Shown here one piece after another: positions 35,978-45,645 of a DNA stretch of 58,910 nt (its first letter is position 1; every line of letters begins with the position of its first letter). Under the pieces are notes generated by a model that was given only the letters and a program-made list of their open reading frames with translations, did not search any database and was not told where the DNA came from. This stretch comes from an uncultured Ruminococcus sp. (GTDB lineage: Bacteria; Bacillota; Clostridia; Oscillospirales; Acutalibacteraceae), in assembly GCA_902799245.1 (NCBI GenBank), contig CADBZY010000013.1:1-58910 (forward strand), in the 5' to 3' direction. Both the position numbers and the translations under genes were made by a program.

Positions 35978-36009
35978 TCGTTAGACACCTCCAAATATTG
36001 CGTCCGGGA

Positions 36010-36123
36010 TTAGCCCTGGCGCTGCTTGTGCTTGGGATTTTCGCAAATAACCATAACGCGACCCTTGCGCTTTATGATTTTGCACTTCTCGCAAATTTTC
36101 TTTACAGAAGGTCTGACTTTCAT
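36010..36123 (-). CDS. rpmJ: 50S ribosomal protein L36 (zinc-binding type)
   Basis: This 37-residue protein begins [20 protein letters not shown] and keeps the Cys-x2-Cys...Cys...His zinc ligands (CEKC, IC, KHK). It stabilises the 23S rRNA core near the peptidyl-transferase centre. It is too short for many gene callers but is placed exactly between infA and rpsM, as usual. The zinc form suggests there may be a second zinc-free paralogue elsewhere. Confidence 0.96.
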   Translation of the reverse strand: MKVRPSVKKICEKCKIIKRKGRVMVICENPKHKQRQG

Positions 36124-36160
36124 TTGTATTTGCCTCCCTTGTTCTCTTGCTCCTTGTGAA

Positions 36161-36379
36161 TTACTTGGAGCGCCATGTGATTCTTGCCTTTGACAGATCA
36201 TAGGGAGACATCTCCATCTTGACGCTGTCGCCGGGAAGTATTTTAATGTAATTCATTCTCAGCTTGCCTGAGATGTGTGCCAAAACCTCGTGGCCGTTTG
36301 GCAGTTCTACCCTGAAGGTAGCGTTGGGAAGCGCTTCCTTGACGATACCGTCTATTTCAATTACGTCTTCCTTAGCCAT
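36161..36379 (-). CDS. infA: Translation initiation factor IF-1
   Basis: The 72-residue OB-fold factor binds the ribosomal A site during initiation. From ATG 36379 it reads [20 protein letters not shown], and the [19 protein letters not shown] stretch is diagnostic. An upstream ATG at 36400 would add seven atypical residues. It sits between map and rpmJ, the usual Firmicute order. Confidence 0.97.
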   Translation of the reverse strand: MAKEDVIEIDGIVKEALPNATFRVELPNGHEVLAHISGKLRMNYIKILPGDSVKMEMSPYDLSKARITWRSK

Positions 36380-36448
36380 AAGAAAAACCTCCTCGAACAT
36401 TCATTGGGTACAGGTTTGTATGCTTCAATTTTTTACACCGCCCGAAGC

Positions 36449-37207
36449 TCAGTCGGGATCGGGCATAGTGAGAATCACGGGGCCGTCGGCGGTGATCGCC
36501 ACGGTGTGCTCAAAGTGGGCCGAAAGCTTGCCGTCTGTCGTAACGACCGTCCAGCCGTCGCTGAGCTGCCGCACGCCGGGTCTGCCCTCGTTGATCATCG
36601 GCTCAATGGCGATGACCATGCCCTCTTCGAGACGTATTCCCCTGTGAGGAGTTCCGTAATTCGGTACGCCGGGATCTTCGTGAACACTTGCGCCTACTCC
36701 GTGGCCGGTGTATTCCCTCACCACCGAGTAACCGCGAGCCTCGACATACTTCTGTACGGCGTGACCTATATCCCCTGTCCTGTTGCCTTTGACCGCCTGT
36801 TTGATGCCCATGTAAAGGCTCTCGCGGGTGGTGTCAAGCAACCGCTGCGCCTCGGGGGTAATCTCCCCGCAGGCGAAGGTATAAGCCGAATCGCCGTGAT
36901 AACCGCCTATATACGCGCCGACGTCAACGCTGACGATGTCGCCGTTGTGTATAATCACGTCCTTGCTGGGTATGCCGTGGATGACCTGATGATTTATTGA
37001 GATACAAGCGCTTCCTTTGAAACCGTACAAGCCGAGGAAGGAGGGTTTTGCTCCCTCTCCCTCGATATAACGGCGAATAACAAGGTCAAGCTCCTTGGTG
37101 GACATGCCGGGCTGTATTGCCCTTCCGGCCACTTTGAGAGCGTTGCCCGTTATTCTTCCTGCTTCTCGCATGAGCATGATTTCTCTGCTCGTTTTCTGAA
37201 TGATCAT
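36449..37207 (-). CDS. map: Type I methionine aminopeptidase
   Basis: The 252-residue metalloenzyme removes N-terminal Met from nascent proteins. Metal ligands can be seen in VSVDVGAYIGGYHGDSAYTF (two Asp), in the TGHGVGASVHEDP block (His), and in IAIEPMINEG and the final HFEHT region (Glu). Length is typical of the short bacterial type without a zinc-finger extension. It starts 11 bp after adk and precedes infA. Confidence 0.97.
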   Translation of the reverse strand: MIIQKTSREIMLMREAGRITGNALKVAGRAIQPGMSTKELDLVIRRYIEGEGAKPSFLGLYGFKGSACISINHQVIHGIPSKDVIIHNGDIVSVDVGAYIGGYHGDSAYTFACGEITPEAQRLLDTTRESLYMGIKQAVKGNRTGDIGHAVQKYVEARGYSVVREYTGHGVGASVHEDPGVPNYGTPHRGIRLEEGMVIAIEPMINEGRPGVRQLSDGWTVVTTDGKLSAHFEHTVAITADGPVILTMPDPD

Positions 37208-37218
37208 ATGCTGATAAA

Positions 37219-37851
37219 TCAGTCCTCGAGAGCGCAGAATGTACGATAAGTTGTATCGGCGACAGTGTCCTGACCGTCGACTACGCGGAGAAGACCCTTC
37301 TTCTCGTAGTATGCCTTAAGAGGCTCTGTCTGCTCGTGATAGACCTTGAGTCTGTCTGCAACTGTATCGGGGTGGTCATCCTTGCGCTGGATCAGGGTGC
37401 CGCCGCACTTGTCGCAAACGCCTTCCACAGCCGGCTTCTTGGAAACCAGGTGATAGGAGCTGCCGCAAGCTTCGCAGACACGGCGACCGGACAGTCTGGA
37501 GGCGATGACGTCGTCTGCGACATTGATGTCGAGAACTCTGTCGATCGAAACGCCCATGCTGTCGAGTGCCTCGGCCTGAGCGATGGTTCTCGGGAAGCCG
37601 TCAAGGATAAAGCCGTCCTTGCAGTCGTCCTTGGCGATGCGCTCCTTGATGATGTCGATGACGACTTCATCGGGAACCAGCTTGCCGCTTTCGATGAACG
37701 ACTTGGCTTTGAGACCGACCTCAGAGCCGCTGTTCAGCGCTTCTCTGATAATATTGCCCGTAGAAATCTGCGGGATGTGAAGAGCTTCGGAGATTTTCTC
37801 TGCCTGAGTGCCCTTGCCGGCGCCGGGAGCGCCCAAAAGTATAATCTTCAT
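37219..37851 (-). CDS. adk: Adenylate kinase (zinc-containing LID)
   Basis: The 210-residue enzyme interconverts ATP + AMP and 2 ADP. The P-loop GAPGAGKGTQAEK is at the start, FILDGFPRTIAQAE is the AMP-site signature, and the LID domain has four Cys (CEAC, CDKC) that bind zinc, as in many Gram-positives. ATG 37851 begins directly at the P-loop strand; an ATG four codons earlier has no room for a ribosome binding site. It sits between secY and map. Confidence 0.97.
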   Translation of the reverse strand: MKIILLGAPGAGKGTQAEKISEALHIPQISTGNIIREALNSGSEVGLKAKSFIESGKLVPDEVVIDIIKERIAKDDCKDGFILDGFPRTIAQAEALDSMGVSIDRVLDINVADDVIASRLSGRRVCEACGSSYHLVSKKPAVEGVCDKCGGTLIQRKDDHPDTVADRLKVYHEQTEPLKAYYEKKGLLRVVDGQDTVADTTYRTFCALED

Positions 37852-37934
37852 ATTTTGTATCATCCCTGTCTTTAAGATAATAGGTCATGCACCGCAAACC
37901 TGCGGTTAATCAAATGAACGCTTACGTTATTTTA

Positions 37935-39260
37935 TTAGTCAAGAAAGCCCTTGTAGTGGCGCATGAGCATCTGACTCTCGATCTGTGAAACGGTCTCGAG
38001 CGCAACGCCCACCAGAATCAGTATCGACGTACCGCCGAAGCTGATGTTGATGTTGGTAAAGCTGCTGATCACGATCGGAAGAACAGCTACCACGCTCAGG
38101 AAGAGCGCGCCGATCAGGGTAATGCGGTTAATGATCTTGCTGAGATAGGCGATGGTGTTCTTGCCGGGACGAATACCGGGAATCGCACCGTTATTTTTGT
38201 GAAGATTATTAGCTATTTCAATCGGATTGTACTGAATGGTTACATAGAAGTAAGCAAACGCGATGATCAGAAGGAAATAGATAAATGCGTAAAGCAGGGA
38301 ATTGCTGTCAAATATGCTCCAAACCTTGTACCAGAACGTGGGAGCAGTCTTGCCTCTGTAAACCAGCATCTTGACGGTTGCGGGAACCGAGATGATGGTG
38401 GAGGCGAAAATGATGGGCATAACGCCGGACATATTGACCTTGACGGGAATGAAGGTCTTCTGACCGCCGACCATCTTTCTGCCCTTAATCTGCTTGGCAT
38501 ACTGCACGGGAACCTTGCGCTCTGAGTTCTGCATGAACACGATGAACCAGATGATCAGAAGGAAACCGATTACCATACCGGGAATGGCGAAGTAATAACT
38601 AGTGCTACCTTCTCTGGCAAGCAGCCACCATACTCTCAGCTGGTTGAACACCTTGGGACCGCTTGCGACGATACCCGTAAAGAGCAGAATGGAGATGCCG
38701 TTGCCGATGCCCTTCTTATTGATCTGTTCGCCGAGCCACATGACCAGCGCCGTACCTGCACAGAAGCAGGTGATAATGAACACGGTCACAAATGTATTGA
38801 CCCACTTGTTATCGTAGGTAAACACAACGCCCTCATTGCTCTTGAGCATAAGGTAATACATAGCGCCCTGGAACACACCGAGACCGATCGTGGTGGCACG
38901 GATGATGTTGTTGAGCTTCTTACGGCCCTCAGAGCCTTCCTTCGCCAGCTTCTCGAGAGGAGGAATGGCAACGGTGAGCAGCTGGATGATAATCTGCGCC
39001 GTAATGTAGGGGCCGATACCCATTGCAAAAATGGTTGCGTTCTCAAAAGCACGGCCGGAGAGCATATTGAGATAGCTGATGATGTTGCCTGTATCGCCTT
39101 CGTTGGTAACGGTCTCCATCATATCCTTCAAGGCCTGTGCGTCGATGAACGGAACAGGGATGGCGGTGCCGATACGGAAGATAAATACGATCAGGATAGT
39201 GTAAAGGATTTTCTTGCGGAGATCAGGGATTGTAAAAGCATTTCTGATGGTCTGAATCAC
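37935..39260 (-). CDS. secY: Preprotein translocase subunit SecY
   Basis: The 441-residue ten-helix channel protein is the central pore of Sec secretion with SecE and SecG. Visible blocks are KKILYTILIVFIFRIGTAIP (helix 1), the FAMGIGPYITAQIIIQLLTV plug/gate segment, the cytosolic KIKGRK-type loop (AKQIKGRKMVGGQ) and IPGIRPGKNTIAYLSKIINR. It starts 2 bp after rplO, so the two are tightly coupled. Normal in all respects. Confidence 0.98.
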   Translation of the reverse strand: MIQTIRNAFTIPDLRKKILYTILIVFIFRIGTAIPVPFIDAQALKDMMETVTNEGDTGNIISYLNMLSGRAFENATIFAMGIGPYITAQIIIQLLTVAIPPLEKLAKEGSEGRKKLNNIIRATTIGLGVFQGAMYYLMLKSNEGVVFTYDNKWVNTFVTVFIITCFCAGTALVMWLGEQINKKGIGNGISILLFTGIVASGPKVFNQLRVWWLLAREGSTSYYFAIPGMVIGFLLIIWFIVFMQNSERKVPVQYAKQIKGRKMVGGQKTFIPVKVNMSGVMPIIFASTIISVPATVKMLVYRGKTAPTFWYKVWSIFDSNSLLYAFIYFLLIIAFAYFYVTIQYNPIEIANNLHKNNGAIPGIRPGKNTIAYLSKIINRITLIGALFLSVVAVLPIVISSFTNINISFGGTSILILVGVALETVSQIESQMLMRHYKGFLD

Positions 39261-39262
39261 TT

Positions 39263-39703
39263 TTACATCACCTCTGCCTTTCCTCCTGCAGCCTCGATCT
39301 TCTTGGCTGCGCCGGCGGTGAAGGCGGCTGCCTTCACGGTGAGGTTCTTGGTGAGCTCGCCGTTGCCGAGGATCCTGACGCCGTCAAGCTCCTTCTTGAT
39401 GATGCCCTTCTCAATGAGAGCGACAACGTCAACCGTTGTGCCGTCCTCAAAGACGTTGAGCTTGTCAACATTGACCTCTGCATACTGCTTTGCAAAGATG
39501 TTGTTGAAGCCTCTCTTAGGAATTCTTCTCTGGAGAGTCATCTGACCGCCTTCAAAGCCGGGACGCATTCCGCGGCCTGCTCTTGCCTTCTGACCCTTGT
39601 GGCCCTTGCCTGCGGTCTTGCCGTTGCCTGAGCCGTGACCTCTGCCGATACGCTTGACGTCGCGGTTAGAGCCCTCAGCGGGAGAAAGATTGCTTAATTT
39701 CAT
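39263..39703 (-). CDS. rplO: 50S ribosomal protein L15
   Basis: The 146-residue late-assembly protein of the large subunit has a Gly/Arg/Lys-rich N-terminal extension ([20 protein letters not shown]) that threads into 23S rRNA and a compact C-terminal domain with a typical [12 protein letters not shown] stretch. It precedes secY by 2 bp and follows rpmD. Confidence 0.97.
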   Translation of the reverse strand: MKLSNLSPAEGSNRDVKRIGRGHGSGNGKTAGKGHKGQKARAGRGMRPGFEGGQMTLQRRIPKRGFNNIFAKQYAEVNVDKLNVFEDGTTVDVVALIEKGIIKKELDGVRILGNGELTKNLTVKAAAFTAGAAKKIEAAGGKAEVM

Positions 39704-39723
39704 TGTCTTCGCACCTCCTTGCG

Positions 39724-39900
39724 TTATGCTTCGGTTACCTCGATGAGGTGGATTATTTTGTTGATCTTGCCCTGTGTCTGGGCGTTGTCGGGCTGAACGG
39801 TAACGTCGCCCGGCTTCTTGAGACCGAGGGAATGGGCTGTTGCGATCTGGTCCTTCTTGGAGCCGATGAGGCTCTTAGCAAGTGTAATTTTCTTTGCCAT
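39724..39900 (-). CDS. rpmD: 50S ribosomal protein L30
   Basis: The 58-residue protein reads [20 protein letters not shown] at the start and [17 protein letters not shown] at the end, the standard L30 pattern of one ferredoxin-like domain. It lies between rpsE and rplO with 15-20 bp gaps. The short length makes it easy to miss. Confidence 0.96.
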   Translation of the reverse strand: MAKKITLAKSLIGSKKDQIATAHSLGLKKPGDVTVQPDNAQTQGKINKIIHLIEVTEA

Positions 39901-39915
39901 GATGCGTACCTCCCG

Positions 39916-40416
39916 TTAACCTACGATTTCTTTGACGGTCTTGCCTCTTACGAGAGCGACCTCATCCGCTGTGCGGAGACTGGAAAGACCCTGAACGGTG
40001 GCTCTGACAACATTGTAGGGGTTGTTGGAGCGCAGCGCCTTGGTTCTGATGTCCTTAACGCCGGCTGCTTCGAGAACGGCACGGACGGGACCGCCGGCGA
40101 TAACACCGGTACCGGGTGCGGCGGGCTTGAGCAGGACTTCGCCTGCGCCAAACTTGCCGATAACTTCATGCGGGATGGTCGAACCCTTGAGAGAAACCTT
40201 GATGAGGTTCTTCTTGGCGTTCTCGATGCCCTTGCGGATAGCGTCCGGAACTTCGCCTGCCTTACCGATGCCGAAGCCGATAATGCCAGCACCGTCGCCG
40301 ACGACGACGAGAGCTGCGAACTTCATGATGCGGCCGCCCTTAACTGTCTTGGAAACGCGGTTGATTGCGACAACCGTTTCGTTGAGCTCCATTTTGGATG
40401 CGTCAATTCTTGCCAA
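39916..40416 (-). CDS. rpsE: 30S ribosomal protein S5
   Basis: The 166-residue protein of the decoding region affects accuracy and is a site of spectinomycin resistance mutations. Its N-terminal double-stranded-RNA-binding domain has [20 protein letters not shown] (the loop affected by spectinomycin), and the C-terminal domain has [20 protein letters not shown]. Order rplR-rpsE-rpmD is standard. Confidence 0.97.
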   Translation of the reverse strand: MARIDASKMELNETVVAINRVSKTVKGGRIMKFAALVVVGDGAGIIGFGIGKAGEVPDAIRKGIENAKKNLIKVSLKGSTIPHEVIGKFGAGEVLLKPAAPGTGVIAGGPVRAVLEAAGVKDIRTKALRSNNPYNVVRATVQGLSSLRTADEVALVRGKTVKEIVG

Positions 40417-40431
40417 AGTAGCTCCTCCTCC

Positions 40432-40791
40432 TTAGAACTTGAGTCCACCCTCGCGGGCGCCTTCGGCCAGTTCCTGTACACGGCCGTGATAAATGTATCC
40501 GCCTCTGTCGAAAACGACTTCCTCGATGCCCTTCTGGAGAGCTATCTCGGCGATCTTCTTGCCGACCTTGCGGGCTGCTTCCTTGTTGCCGCCGTTGCCC
40601 TCGAAGTCCTTGTCGAGAGTGGAAGCGGAGCAGAGCGTTACGCCCTTTGTATCATCGATGATCTGAGCATAGATGTTAGCAGAGGAGCGAAATACATTGA
40701 GACGGGGGCATTCAGCTGTACCCGAAACTTTGCCGCGGACTCTCTTGTGGCGGCGGATTCTTGCCTTGTTGGTATCAACCTTTTTAACCAT
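40432..40791 (-). CDS. rplR: 50S ribosomal protein L18
   Basis: The 119-residue 5S rRNA-binding protein is part of the central protuberance with L5. [20 protein letters not shown] at the N-terminus and [20 protein letters not shown] at the C-terminus are diagnostic. It lies between rplF and rpsE. Confidence 0.97.
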   Translation of the reverse strand: MVKKVDTNKARIRRHKRVRGKVSGTAECPRLNVFRSSANIYAQIIDDTKGVTLCSASTLDKDFEGNGGNKEAARKVGKKIAEIALQKGIEEVVFDRGGYIYHGRVQELAEGAREGGLKF

Positions 40792-40810
40792 TTCAGATTC
40801 ACTCCTTTAC

Positions 40811-41359
40811 TTACTTCTTCTTGCCCTTACCGGTCTTGCCTTCCTTCTTGCGGACGTACTCACCGGTGTATCTTATACCCTTGCCCTTGTACGGCTCAGG
40901 CGGACGCTTTTCTCTTACTTCGGCGGCAAACTGGCCAACCTGCTGCTTGTCGGGACCGGAAATGACGATCTTGTTTGCTGTGGGGCAATCGATCGAGATG
41001 CCGGGAACTTCAGGCATGATGACCTTATGCGAAAAACCGAGGTTCATGACGAGCTCCTTGCCCTGCTTCTGAACCCTGTAACCGACGCCGATAACGTCGA
41101 GCTCCTTGGAATAGCCCTTGCTGACACCCTCTACCATGTTGGCAACCAGTGTACGGGTGAGTCCGTGGAGCGAACGGTTGAGCTGTTCGTCGTTGGGACG
41201 CTCTACCTTGATCTCAGCGCCCTCTACCTTGATCTCCATGTTGGGATGGAAGCTCTTGGTAAGTGTGCCCTTGGGACCCTTGACTGTGACAGTCTGACCG
41301 TCGACTTTAACTTCTACGCCGGCCGGAATTACGATAGGCTTTCTGCCAATACGTGACAT
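40811..41359 (-). CDS. rplF: 50S ribosomal protein L6
   Basis: The 182-residue two-domain protein lies near the GTPase-associated centre. [20 protein letters not shown] opens it, and the C-terminal [20 protein letters not shown] is the family signature. Order rpsH-rplF-rplR is standard. Confidence 0.97.
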   Translation of the reverse strand: MSRIGRKPIVIPAGVEVKVDGQTVTVKGPKGTLTKSFHPNMEIKVEGAEIKVERPNDEQLNRSLHGLTRTLVANMVEGVSKGYSKELDVIGVGYRVQKQGKELVMNLGFSHKVIMPEVPGISIDCPTANKIVISGPDKQQVGQFAAEVREKRPPEPYKGKGIRYTGEYVRKKEGKTGKGKKK

Positions 41360-41374
41360 CTGTTCGCCACCTCC

Positions 41375-41779
41375 TTACCAAATGTATGCGAGGACCTCGC
41401 CGCCGACGTTCTCGACTCTGGCCTTCTTGTCTGTCATGACACCCTTAGAGGTGGACAGAATTGCGATGCCGAGACCCTTGAGAACCTTGGGCATATCCTC
41501 AACGTTTGTGTATACTCTGAGACCGGGCTTGGAAACTCTCTTGAGTCCGGTGATCGCGGGCTGCTTGCCTGCGCCGTACTTAAGGACGATTCTGATGGTG
41601 CCCTGAGAATTGCTCTTGTCGTCGATGACAGTGTAGCTCTTGACATAACCTTCGTCAACGAGAATCTGGACAATCGCCTTCTTCATGTTGGAAGCGGGAA
41701 CGTCCACTGTCTCATGCTTCGCCGTGCTGGCGTTGCGAATTCTTGTGAGCAGGTCTGCAATTGTATCAGTAATCTGCAT
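41375..41779 (-). CDS. rpsH: 30S ribosomal protein S8
   Basis: The 134-residue primary 16S rRNA-binding protein ([20 protein letters not shown]) has the C-terminal signature [18 protein letters not shown]. In E. coli S8 represses the spc operon by binding near rplE; whether a site exists here was not determined. Confidence 0.97.
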   Translation of the reverse strand: MQITDTIADLLTRIRNASTAKHETVDVPASNMKKAIVQILVDEGYVKSYTVIDDKSNSQGTIRIVLKYGAGKQPAITGLKRVSKPGLRVYTNVEDMPKVLKGLGIAILSTSKGVMTDKKARVENVGGEVLAYIW

Positions 41780-41802
41780 TAAAATTTACCTCCAATCCGG
41801 CA

Positions 41803-41988
41803 TTACCAGCTTGCCTTTTTAACGCCGGGGATCTGACCCTGGTGAGCAAGCTCTCTGAAGCAGATACGGCAAACGCCGTACTTGCGGAGATAAGCATGCG
41901 GCCTTCCGCAAATCTTGCAGCGATTGTATGCTCTGGTGGAGAACTTTGCAGGTCTCTGCTGCTTGACCTTCATTGACGTCTTTGCCAC
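41803..41988 (-). CDS. rpsN: 30S ribosomal protein S14, zinc type (S14Z)
   Basis: The 61-residue short S14 has four zinc-binding Cys (CKIC...CRIC) flanking [12 protein letters not shown]. The zinc type is usual in Gram-positives; a longer zinc-free paralogue may exist elsewhere under Zur control. Twelve bp separate it from rplE. Confidence 0.97.
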   Translation of the reverse strand: MAKTSMKVKQQRPAKFSTRAYNRCKICGRPHAYLRKYGVCRICFRELAHQGQIPGVKKASW

Positions 41989-42000
41989 AATAATACCTCC

Positions 42001-42540
42001 TTATTTCGCGAAGGGAGCGCCCATCAGTCTGAGGAGCTCTCTGCCTTCTTCGTCTGTTGTCGCTGTGGTTACAAAGCAGATGTCCATACCTCTGACCTTG
42101 TCGATCTTGTCGAACTCGATTTCGGGGAAGATGAGCTGCTCTTTGAGACCCATGTTGTAGTTGCCTCTGCCGTCAAATGCGTTGGGGTTGATACCTCTGA
42201 AGTCTCTGACGCGGGGAAGCGCTACATTGAAGAGTCTGTCGAGGAATTCGTACATTCTCTCGCCTCTGAGAGTGACCTTGACGCCGATGGTAACGCCTTC
42301 TCTGAGCTTGAAGTTAGCGACCGACTTTCTGGCGCGGCAGATGGTCGGATGCTGACCGGTGATGGTGGAGATGTCCTTGACGATCGCATCGACAACCTTG
42401 CTGTTGTCCTTTGCCTCGCCGCAGCCGACGTTGACGACGATCTTGTCGAGCTTCGGAATCTGCATTGTGCTCTTGTAACCGAATTTTTCCATGAGAGCGG
42501 GAGCGACCTCGCTCTTGTAGTAATCCTTCATTCTGGCCAT
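42001..42540 (-). CDS. rplE: 50S ribosomal protein L5
   Basis: The 179-residue 5S rRNA-binding protein contacts P-site t[23 protein letters not shown] and the [20 protein letters not shown] block are diagnostic. It lies between rplX and rpsN. Confidence 0.97.
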   Translation of the reverse strand: MARMKDYYKSEVAPALMEKFGYKSTMQIPKLDKIVVNVGCGEAKDNSKVVDAIVKDISTITGQHPTICRARKSVANFKLREGVTIGVKVTLRGERMYEFLDRLFNVALPRVRDFRGINPNAFDGRGNYNMGLKEQLIFPEIEFDKIDKVRGMDICFVTTATTDEEGRELLRLMGAPFAK

Positions 42541-42561
42541 GATTTACTTACCTCCCTGCTA

Positions 42562-42879
42562 TTAAAGCGTTTTGCCGCATTTGGAGCAAACGCGCACCTT
42601 GCCGTCGTCTGTGACCTTGTGGGCAACGCGCACAGGCTTTTTGCAGCTGGAGCAGTAAACCTGAACCTTGCAGGCATACATCGGAGCTTCGGCTTCGACA
42701 ATGCCGCCTCTTTCGCCTGCCTTGCGGGGCTTTACATGCTTTTTGACCTTATTGAGGCCTTCAACGATGATTTTGCCTTCCTTGGGGCTGACTACCAGCA
42801 CCTTGCCGGTCTGGCCCTTGTCGTCACCGCTGATAACCATAACGGTGTCGCCTGCTTTAACGTGAAGCTTTTTTGCCAT
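42562..42879 (-). CDS. rplX: 50S ribosomal protein L24
   Basis: The 105-residue assembly-initiating protein has a KOW motif near the start (KAGDTVMVISGDDKGQTGKV). C-terminal CxxC pairs (CSSC, CSKC) form a small zinc knuckle seen in some Firmicute L24s. Standard position after rplN. Confidence 0.97.
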   Translation of the reverse strand: MAKKLHVKAGDTVMVISGDDKGQTGKVLVVSPKEGKIIVEGLNKVKKHVKPRKAGERGGIVEAEAPMYACKVQVYCSSCKKPVRVAHKVTDDGKVRVCSKCGKTL

Positions 42880-42893
42880 GATGTCAACCCTCC

Positions 42894-43262
42894 TTACAGT
42901 ACTTCGGGAGCGAGGCTGAGAATCTTGAGGTACTCGTGGTCACGGAGCTCTCTTGCGATGGGCCCGAAGATACGTGTGCCTCTGGGATTCTTGTCGTCCC
43001 TGATGATAACTGCTGCGTTCTCGTCGAAGCGGATGTAGGTGCCGTCTGCACGGCGAACTCCGCTGCGTGAACGGACGATAACCGCCTTTACGACGTCGCC
43101 CTTCTTTACCACGCCGCCGGGTGCTGCTTTTTTGACAGAGCACACGATGACGTCGCCTATATTACCGAATTTTCTGCCGGTACCGCCAAGCACGCGGATG
43201 CACATAAGTTCCTTTGCACCCGTATTGTCGGCTACCTTCAGAAGAGTCTGCTGCTGAATCAC
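42894..43262 (-). CDS. rplN: 50S ribosomal protein L14
   Basis: The 122-residue protein at the subunit interface is the target of the silencing factor Rsf[21 protein letters not shown] and [20 protein letters not shown] are signatures at each end. Order rpsQ-rplN-rplX is standard. Confidence 0.97.
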   Translation of the reverse strand: MIQQQTLLKVADNTGAKELMCIRVLGGTGRKFGNIGDVIVCSVKKAAPGGVVKKGDVVKAVIVRSRSGVRRADGTYIRFDENAAVIIRDDKNPRGTRIFGPIARELRDHEYLKILSLAPEVL

Positions 43263-43292
43263 AGTGCTTTTCCTCCTTTGGATAAGACGAAA

Positions 43293-43550
43293 TTACTTCG
43301 CCTTTTCGATGATTTCAACCAGTCTCCATCTCTTGTCCTTAGAGAGAGGACGGGTCTCCATAATGCGAACACGGTCGCCGACACCGCACTCATTCTTTTC
43401 ATCATGAGCCTTGAACTTAACGGTGCGCTTGACTATCTTCTTGTAAAGCGGATGGGCAATGGAGTCCTCAACCGCGACAACGATGGTCTTATCCATCTTA
43501 TCGCTTACGACTCGGCCCACTCTTGTTTTTCTAAGATTTCTCTCGCTCAC
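43293..43550 (-). CDS. rpsQ: 30S ribosomal protein S17
   Basis: The 85-residue OB-fold primary 16S rRNA-binding protein starts at GTG 43550, preceded by GGGAGG at ideal spacing, and reads [21 protein letters not shown] longer ATG reading from 43706 would overlap rpmC and is unlike S17. Confidence 0.96.
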   Translation of the reverse strand: MSERNLRKTRVGRVVSDKMDKTIVVAVEDSIAHPLYKKIVKRTVKFKAHDEKNECGVGDRVRIMETRPLSKDKRWRLVEIIEKAK

Positions 43551-43569
43551 AGTCGTTTCCTCCCTTTCC

Positions 43570-43773
43570 TTATGCGTTCTCACCGCTGAGTTCGATCTCG
43601 CGGAGCACGGTCTTGATTCTTGCAATGTCCTTCTTGACGACCTTAAGGCGCATAGGATCTTCGAGCTGGTTGACTGCGTGCTGGAAACGCAGGTTGAAAA
43701 GCTCATCCTTGAGTTCGGCGAGCTTTTTATTCAGATCGGTAACTGACATATCTCTTACTTCAGAAATCTTCAT
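43570..43773 (-). CDS. rpmC: 50S ribosomal protein L29
   Basis: The 67-residue two-helix protein near the tunnel exit is one docking site for trigger factor and [23 protein letters not shown] is diagnostic. Its ATG overlaps the rplP stop by 1 nt (TAATG), which implies translational coupling. Confidence 0.97.
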   Translation of the reverse strand: MKISEVRDMSVTDLNKKLAELKDELFNLRFQHAVNQLEDPMRLKVVKKDIARIKTVLREIELSGENA

Positions 43774-44195
43774 TATTGCTCACCGCCTTCTTCCTTCTTG
43801 ACAAACTTGCAGCGAACAGGGAGCTTGTTGGCTGCGAGACGAAGTGCCTCGCGAGCGATCTCCTCGCTGACGCCTGCTATTTCAAACATAACTCTGCCCG
43901 GCTTGACAACCGCTACCCAGTATTCGGGCGAACCTTTACCGGAACCCATTCGGGTTTCAGCCGGCTTCTCGGTGATGGGCTTGTCGGGGAAAATCTTGAT
44001 CCAGACCTGACCGCCTCTCTTGATGTATCTGGTCATAGCGATACGGGCAGCCTCTATCTGGTTGGAGGTGATCCACGCGGGTTCCTGTGCCTGGAGGCCG
44101 AACTCACCGTGGGAAACAAAATTGCCTCTCAGAGCCTTACCGGTCAGACGACCTCTCTGGACTCTGCGATATTTAACTCTCTTAGGAAGCAGCAT
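43773..44195 (-). CDS. rplP: 50S ribosomal protein L16
   Basis: The 140-residue protein helps shape the A-site finger region and binds 23S r[23 protein letters not shown] and [20 protein letters not shown] are diagnostic. It overlaps rpsC and rpmC by 1 nt each. Confidence 0.97.
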   Translation of the reverse strand: MLLPKRVKYRRVQRGRLTGKALRGNFVSHGEFGLQAQEPAWITSNQIEAARIAMTRYIKRGGQVWIKIFPDKPITEKPAETRMGSGKGSPEYWVAVVKPGRVMFEIAGVSEEIAREALRLAANKLPVRCKFVKKEEGGEQ

Positions 44196-44965
44196 TATTT
44201 ATTTCCTCCTTCCCTGCGCTGGGGTCTTCTGTCGCCGTCGGCTCTTCTCTCGCCGTCATTTCTTCTTCTGGGTCTTCTGTCGCGGTCGTTTCTCTTGGGC
44301 TGCGGAAGCTCGGGGCGCTTGAAAGTGCCGTCCTTGTCCTTGAGAACTTCGCCGTTGTAGATCCAGACCTTGACGCCTACGATACCGTAGGTGGTATGAG
44401 CCTCGGCAAATCCGTAGTCGATGTCGGCACGGATTGTCTGGAGAGGCGTAGTGCCTTCCTTGTACATTTCGCTTCTTGCGATTTCAGCGCCGCCTACACG
44501 GCCGGAGAGCATGATCTTGATGCCCTTGACGCCTGCATTCATGGCTCTGCCGATGCTCATCTTCATGGCGCGGCGGAAGCTGACGCGCTTCTCAAGCTGG
44601 AGAGCAATGCTCTCGGCAACCAGAGTTGCGTCCGCGTCGGGGATCTTGACCTCGACGATGTTGATGGAAACGGGCTTGCCGATCTTCTTCTCACACTGAA
44701 CGCGGAGCTTTTCGATTTCTGCGCCCTTCTGACCGATGACGATGCCCGGCTTTGCGCAGAAGATGTGAATGCGGACCCTGCCGGATACGCGCTCTATTTC
44801 AATTTTGGGAACGCCGGCTGCCTTAAGCTGCTCCTTGAGCATCTTACGGAGGTTGTAGTCCTCGACGAGAGTATCGGCGAAGTCCTTCTTGCCTACATAC
44901 CAGCGAGAATCCCAATCCTTAATCACGCCTACTCTGAGGCCGTGAGGATGAATTTTCTGACCCAT
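44195..44965 (-). CDS. rpsC: 30S ribosomal protein S3 with basic C-terminal extension
   Basis: The 256-residue protein of the mRNA entry site has ribosomal helicase activity with S4 and S5. [20 protein letters not shown] starts it; a KH domain (about 40-110, [19 protein letters not shown]) and the C-terminal S3 domain follow. After about residue 218 a tail of roughly 38 residues, rich in Arg, Asp and Gly, extends beyond the compact fold. Such tails vary among Firmicutes and may contact mRNA or 16S rRNA. Confidence 0.97.
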   Translation of the reverse strand: MGQKIHPHGLRVGVIKDWDSRWYVGKKDFADTLVEDYNLRKMLKEQLKAAGVPKIEIERVSGRVRIHIFCAKPGIVIGQKGAEIEKLRVQCEKKIGKPVSINIVEVKIPDADATLVAESIALQLEKRVSFRRAMKMSIGRAMNAGVKGIKIMLSGRVGGAEIARSEMYKEGTTPLQTIRADIDYGFAEAHTTYGIVGVKVWIYNGEVLKDKDGTFKRPELPQPKRNDRDRRPRRRNDGERRADGDRRPQRREGGNK

Positions 44966-44981
44966 GTGCTTACCTCCTCAA

Positions 44982-45320
44982 TCAGTCTTCCTGTTCCTTT
45001 ACCACAAGGGTAACGTGTGCTGTCTTCTTGTCTATGCGGTATGCTCTGCCCTGTGCTCTGGGACGCATACGCTTGAGGATCGGTCCGGAGGTTGCGAAGC
45101 ACTCCGACACATAGAGCTTATCCTCATCCATGTTGAAATTGTTGGTTGCGTTTGCCACGGCTGACTTGAGGAGCTTCTCAAGATACTCGCAAGCAGCCTT
45201 GGGCGTATTCTTCAGTATAGCCTCAGCTTCCTTAACAGGCTTGTTTCTGATAAGGTCAAGCACTATCTGAACCTTTGTGGGAGAAATGCGAGCGTATTTA
45301 AGCTCTGCTCTTGCTTCCAT
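44982..45320 (-). CDS. rplV: 50S ribosomal protein L22
   Basis: The 112-residue protein lines the exit tunnel with a long beta hairpin; changes in the loop give macrolide resistance. YARISPTKVQIVLDLIRNKP and PRAQGRAYRIDKKTAHVTLV, the hairpin tip, are diagnostic. No deviation was noted at the loop. Confidence 0.97.
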   Translation of the reverse strand: MEARAELKYARISPTKVQIVLDLIRNKPVKEAEAILKNTPKAACEYLEKLLKSAVANATNNFNMDEDKLYVSECFATSGPILKRMRPRAQGRAYRIDKKTAHVTLVVKEQED

Positions 45321-45343
45321 TTCAGTACACTCCTTTCAGCTGC

Positions 45344-45619
45344 TTACTTCTTGCTGGTCTTGCTTCCGGCGTGGCCCTTGAAGGTTCTGGTGGGAACAAA
45401 CTCGCCGAGCTTGTGACCGACCATTTCCTCAGTGACGAATACCGGAACGTGGTTCTTGCCGTTGTGAACGGCAATTGTGTGGCCTACGAAATCAGGGAAT
45501 ATTGTGGAAGAACGGCTCCATGTCTTGAGCACGACCTTCTCGTTCTTTTCGTTCATTTCCTGGATTCTTTTGAGCAGCACCGGCTGCACGAAAGGACCCT
45601 TTTTAACGCTTCTACCCAT
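45344..45619 (-). CDS. rpsS: 30S ribosomal protein S19
   Basis: The 91-residue small-subunit head protein pairs with S13. [20 protein letters not shown] and [18 protein letters not shown] are diagnostic. It follows rplB. Confidence 0.97.
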   Translation of the reverse strand: MGRSVKKGPFVQPVLLKRIQEMNEKNEKVVLKTWSRSSTIFPDFVGHTIAVHNGKNHVPVFVTEEMVGHKLGEFVPTRTFKGHAGSKTSKK

Positions 45620-45645
45620 GGTTAATCAAAGTCTCCTTTCTCAGA

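Noticed and set aside
39703-40965. 420-codon open frame on the plus strand
   Set aside because: Antisense to rpmD, rpsE, rplR and rplF; a shadow of biased codon use in those genes.
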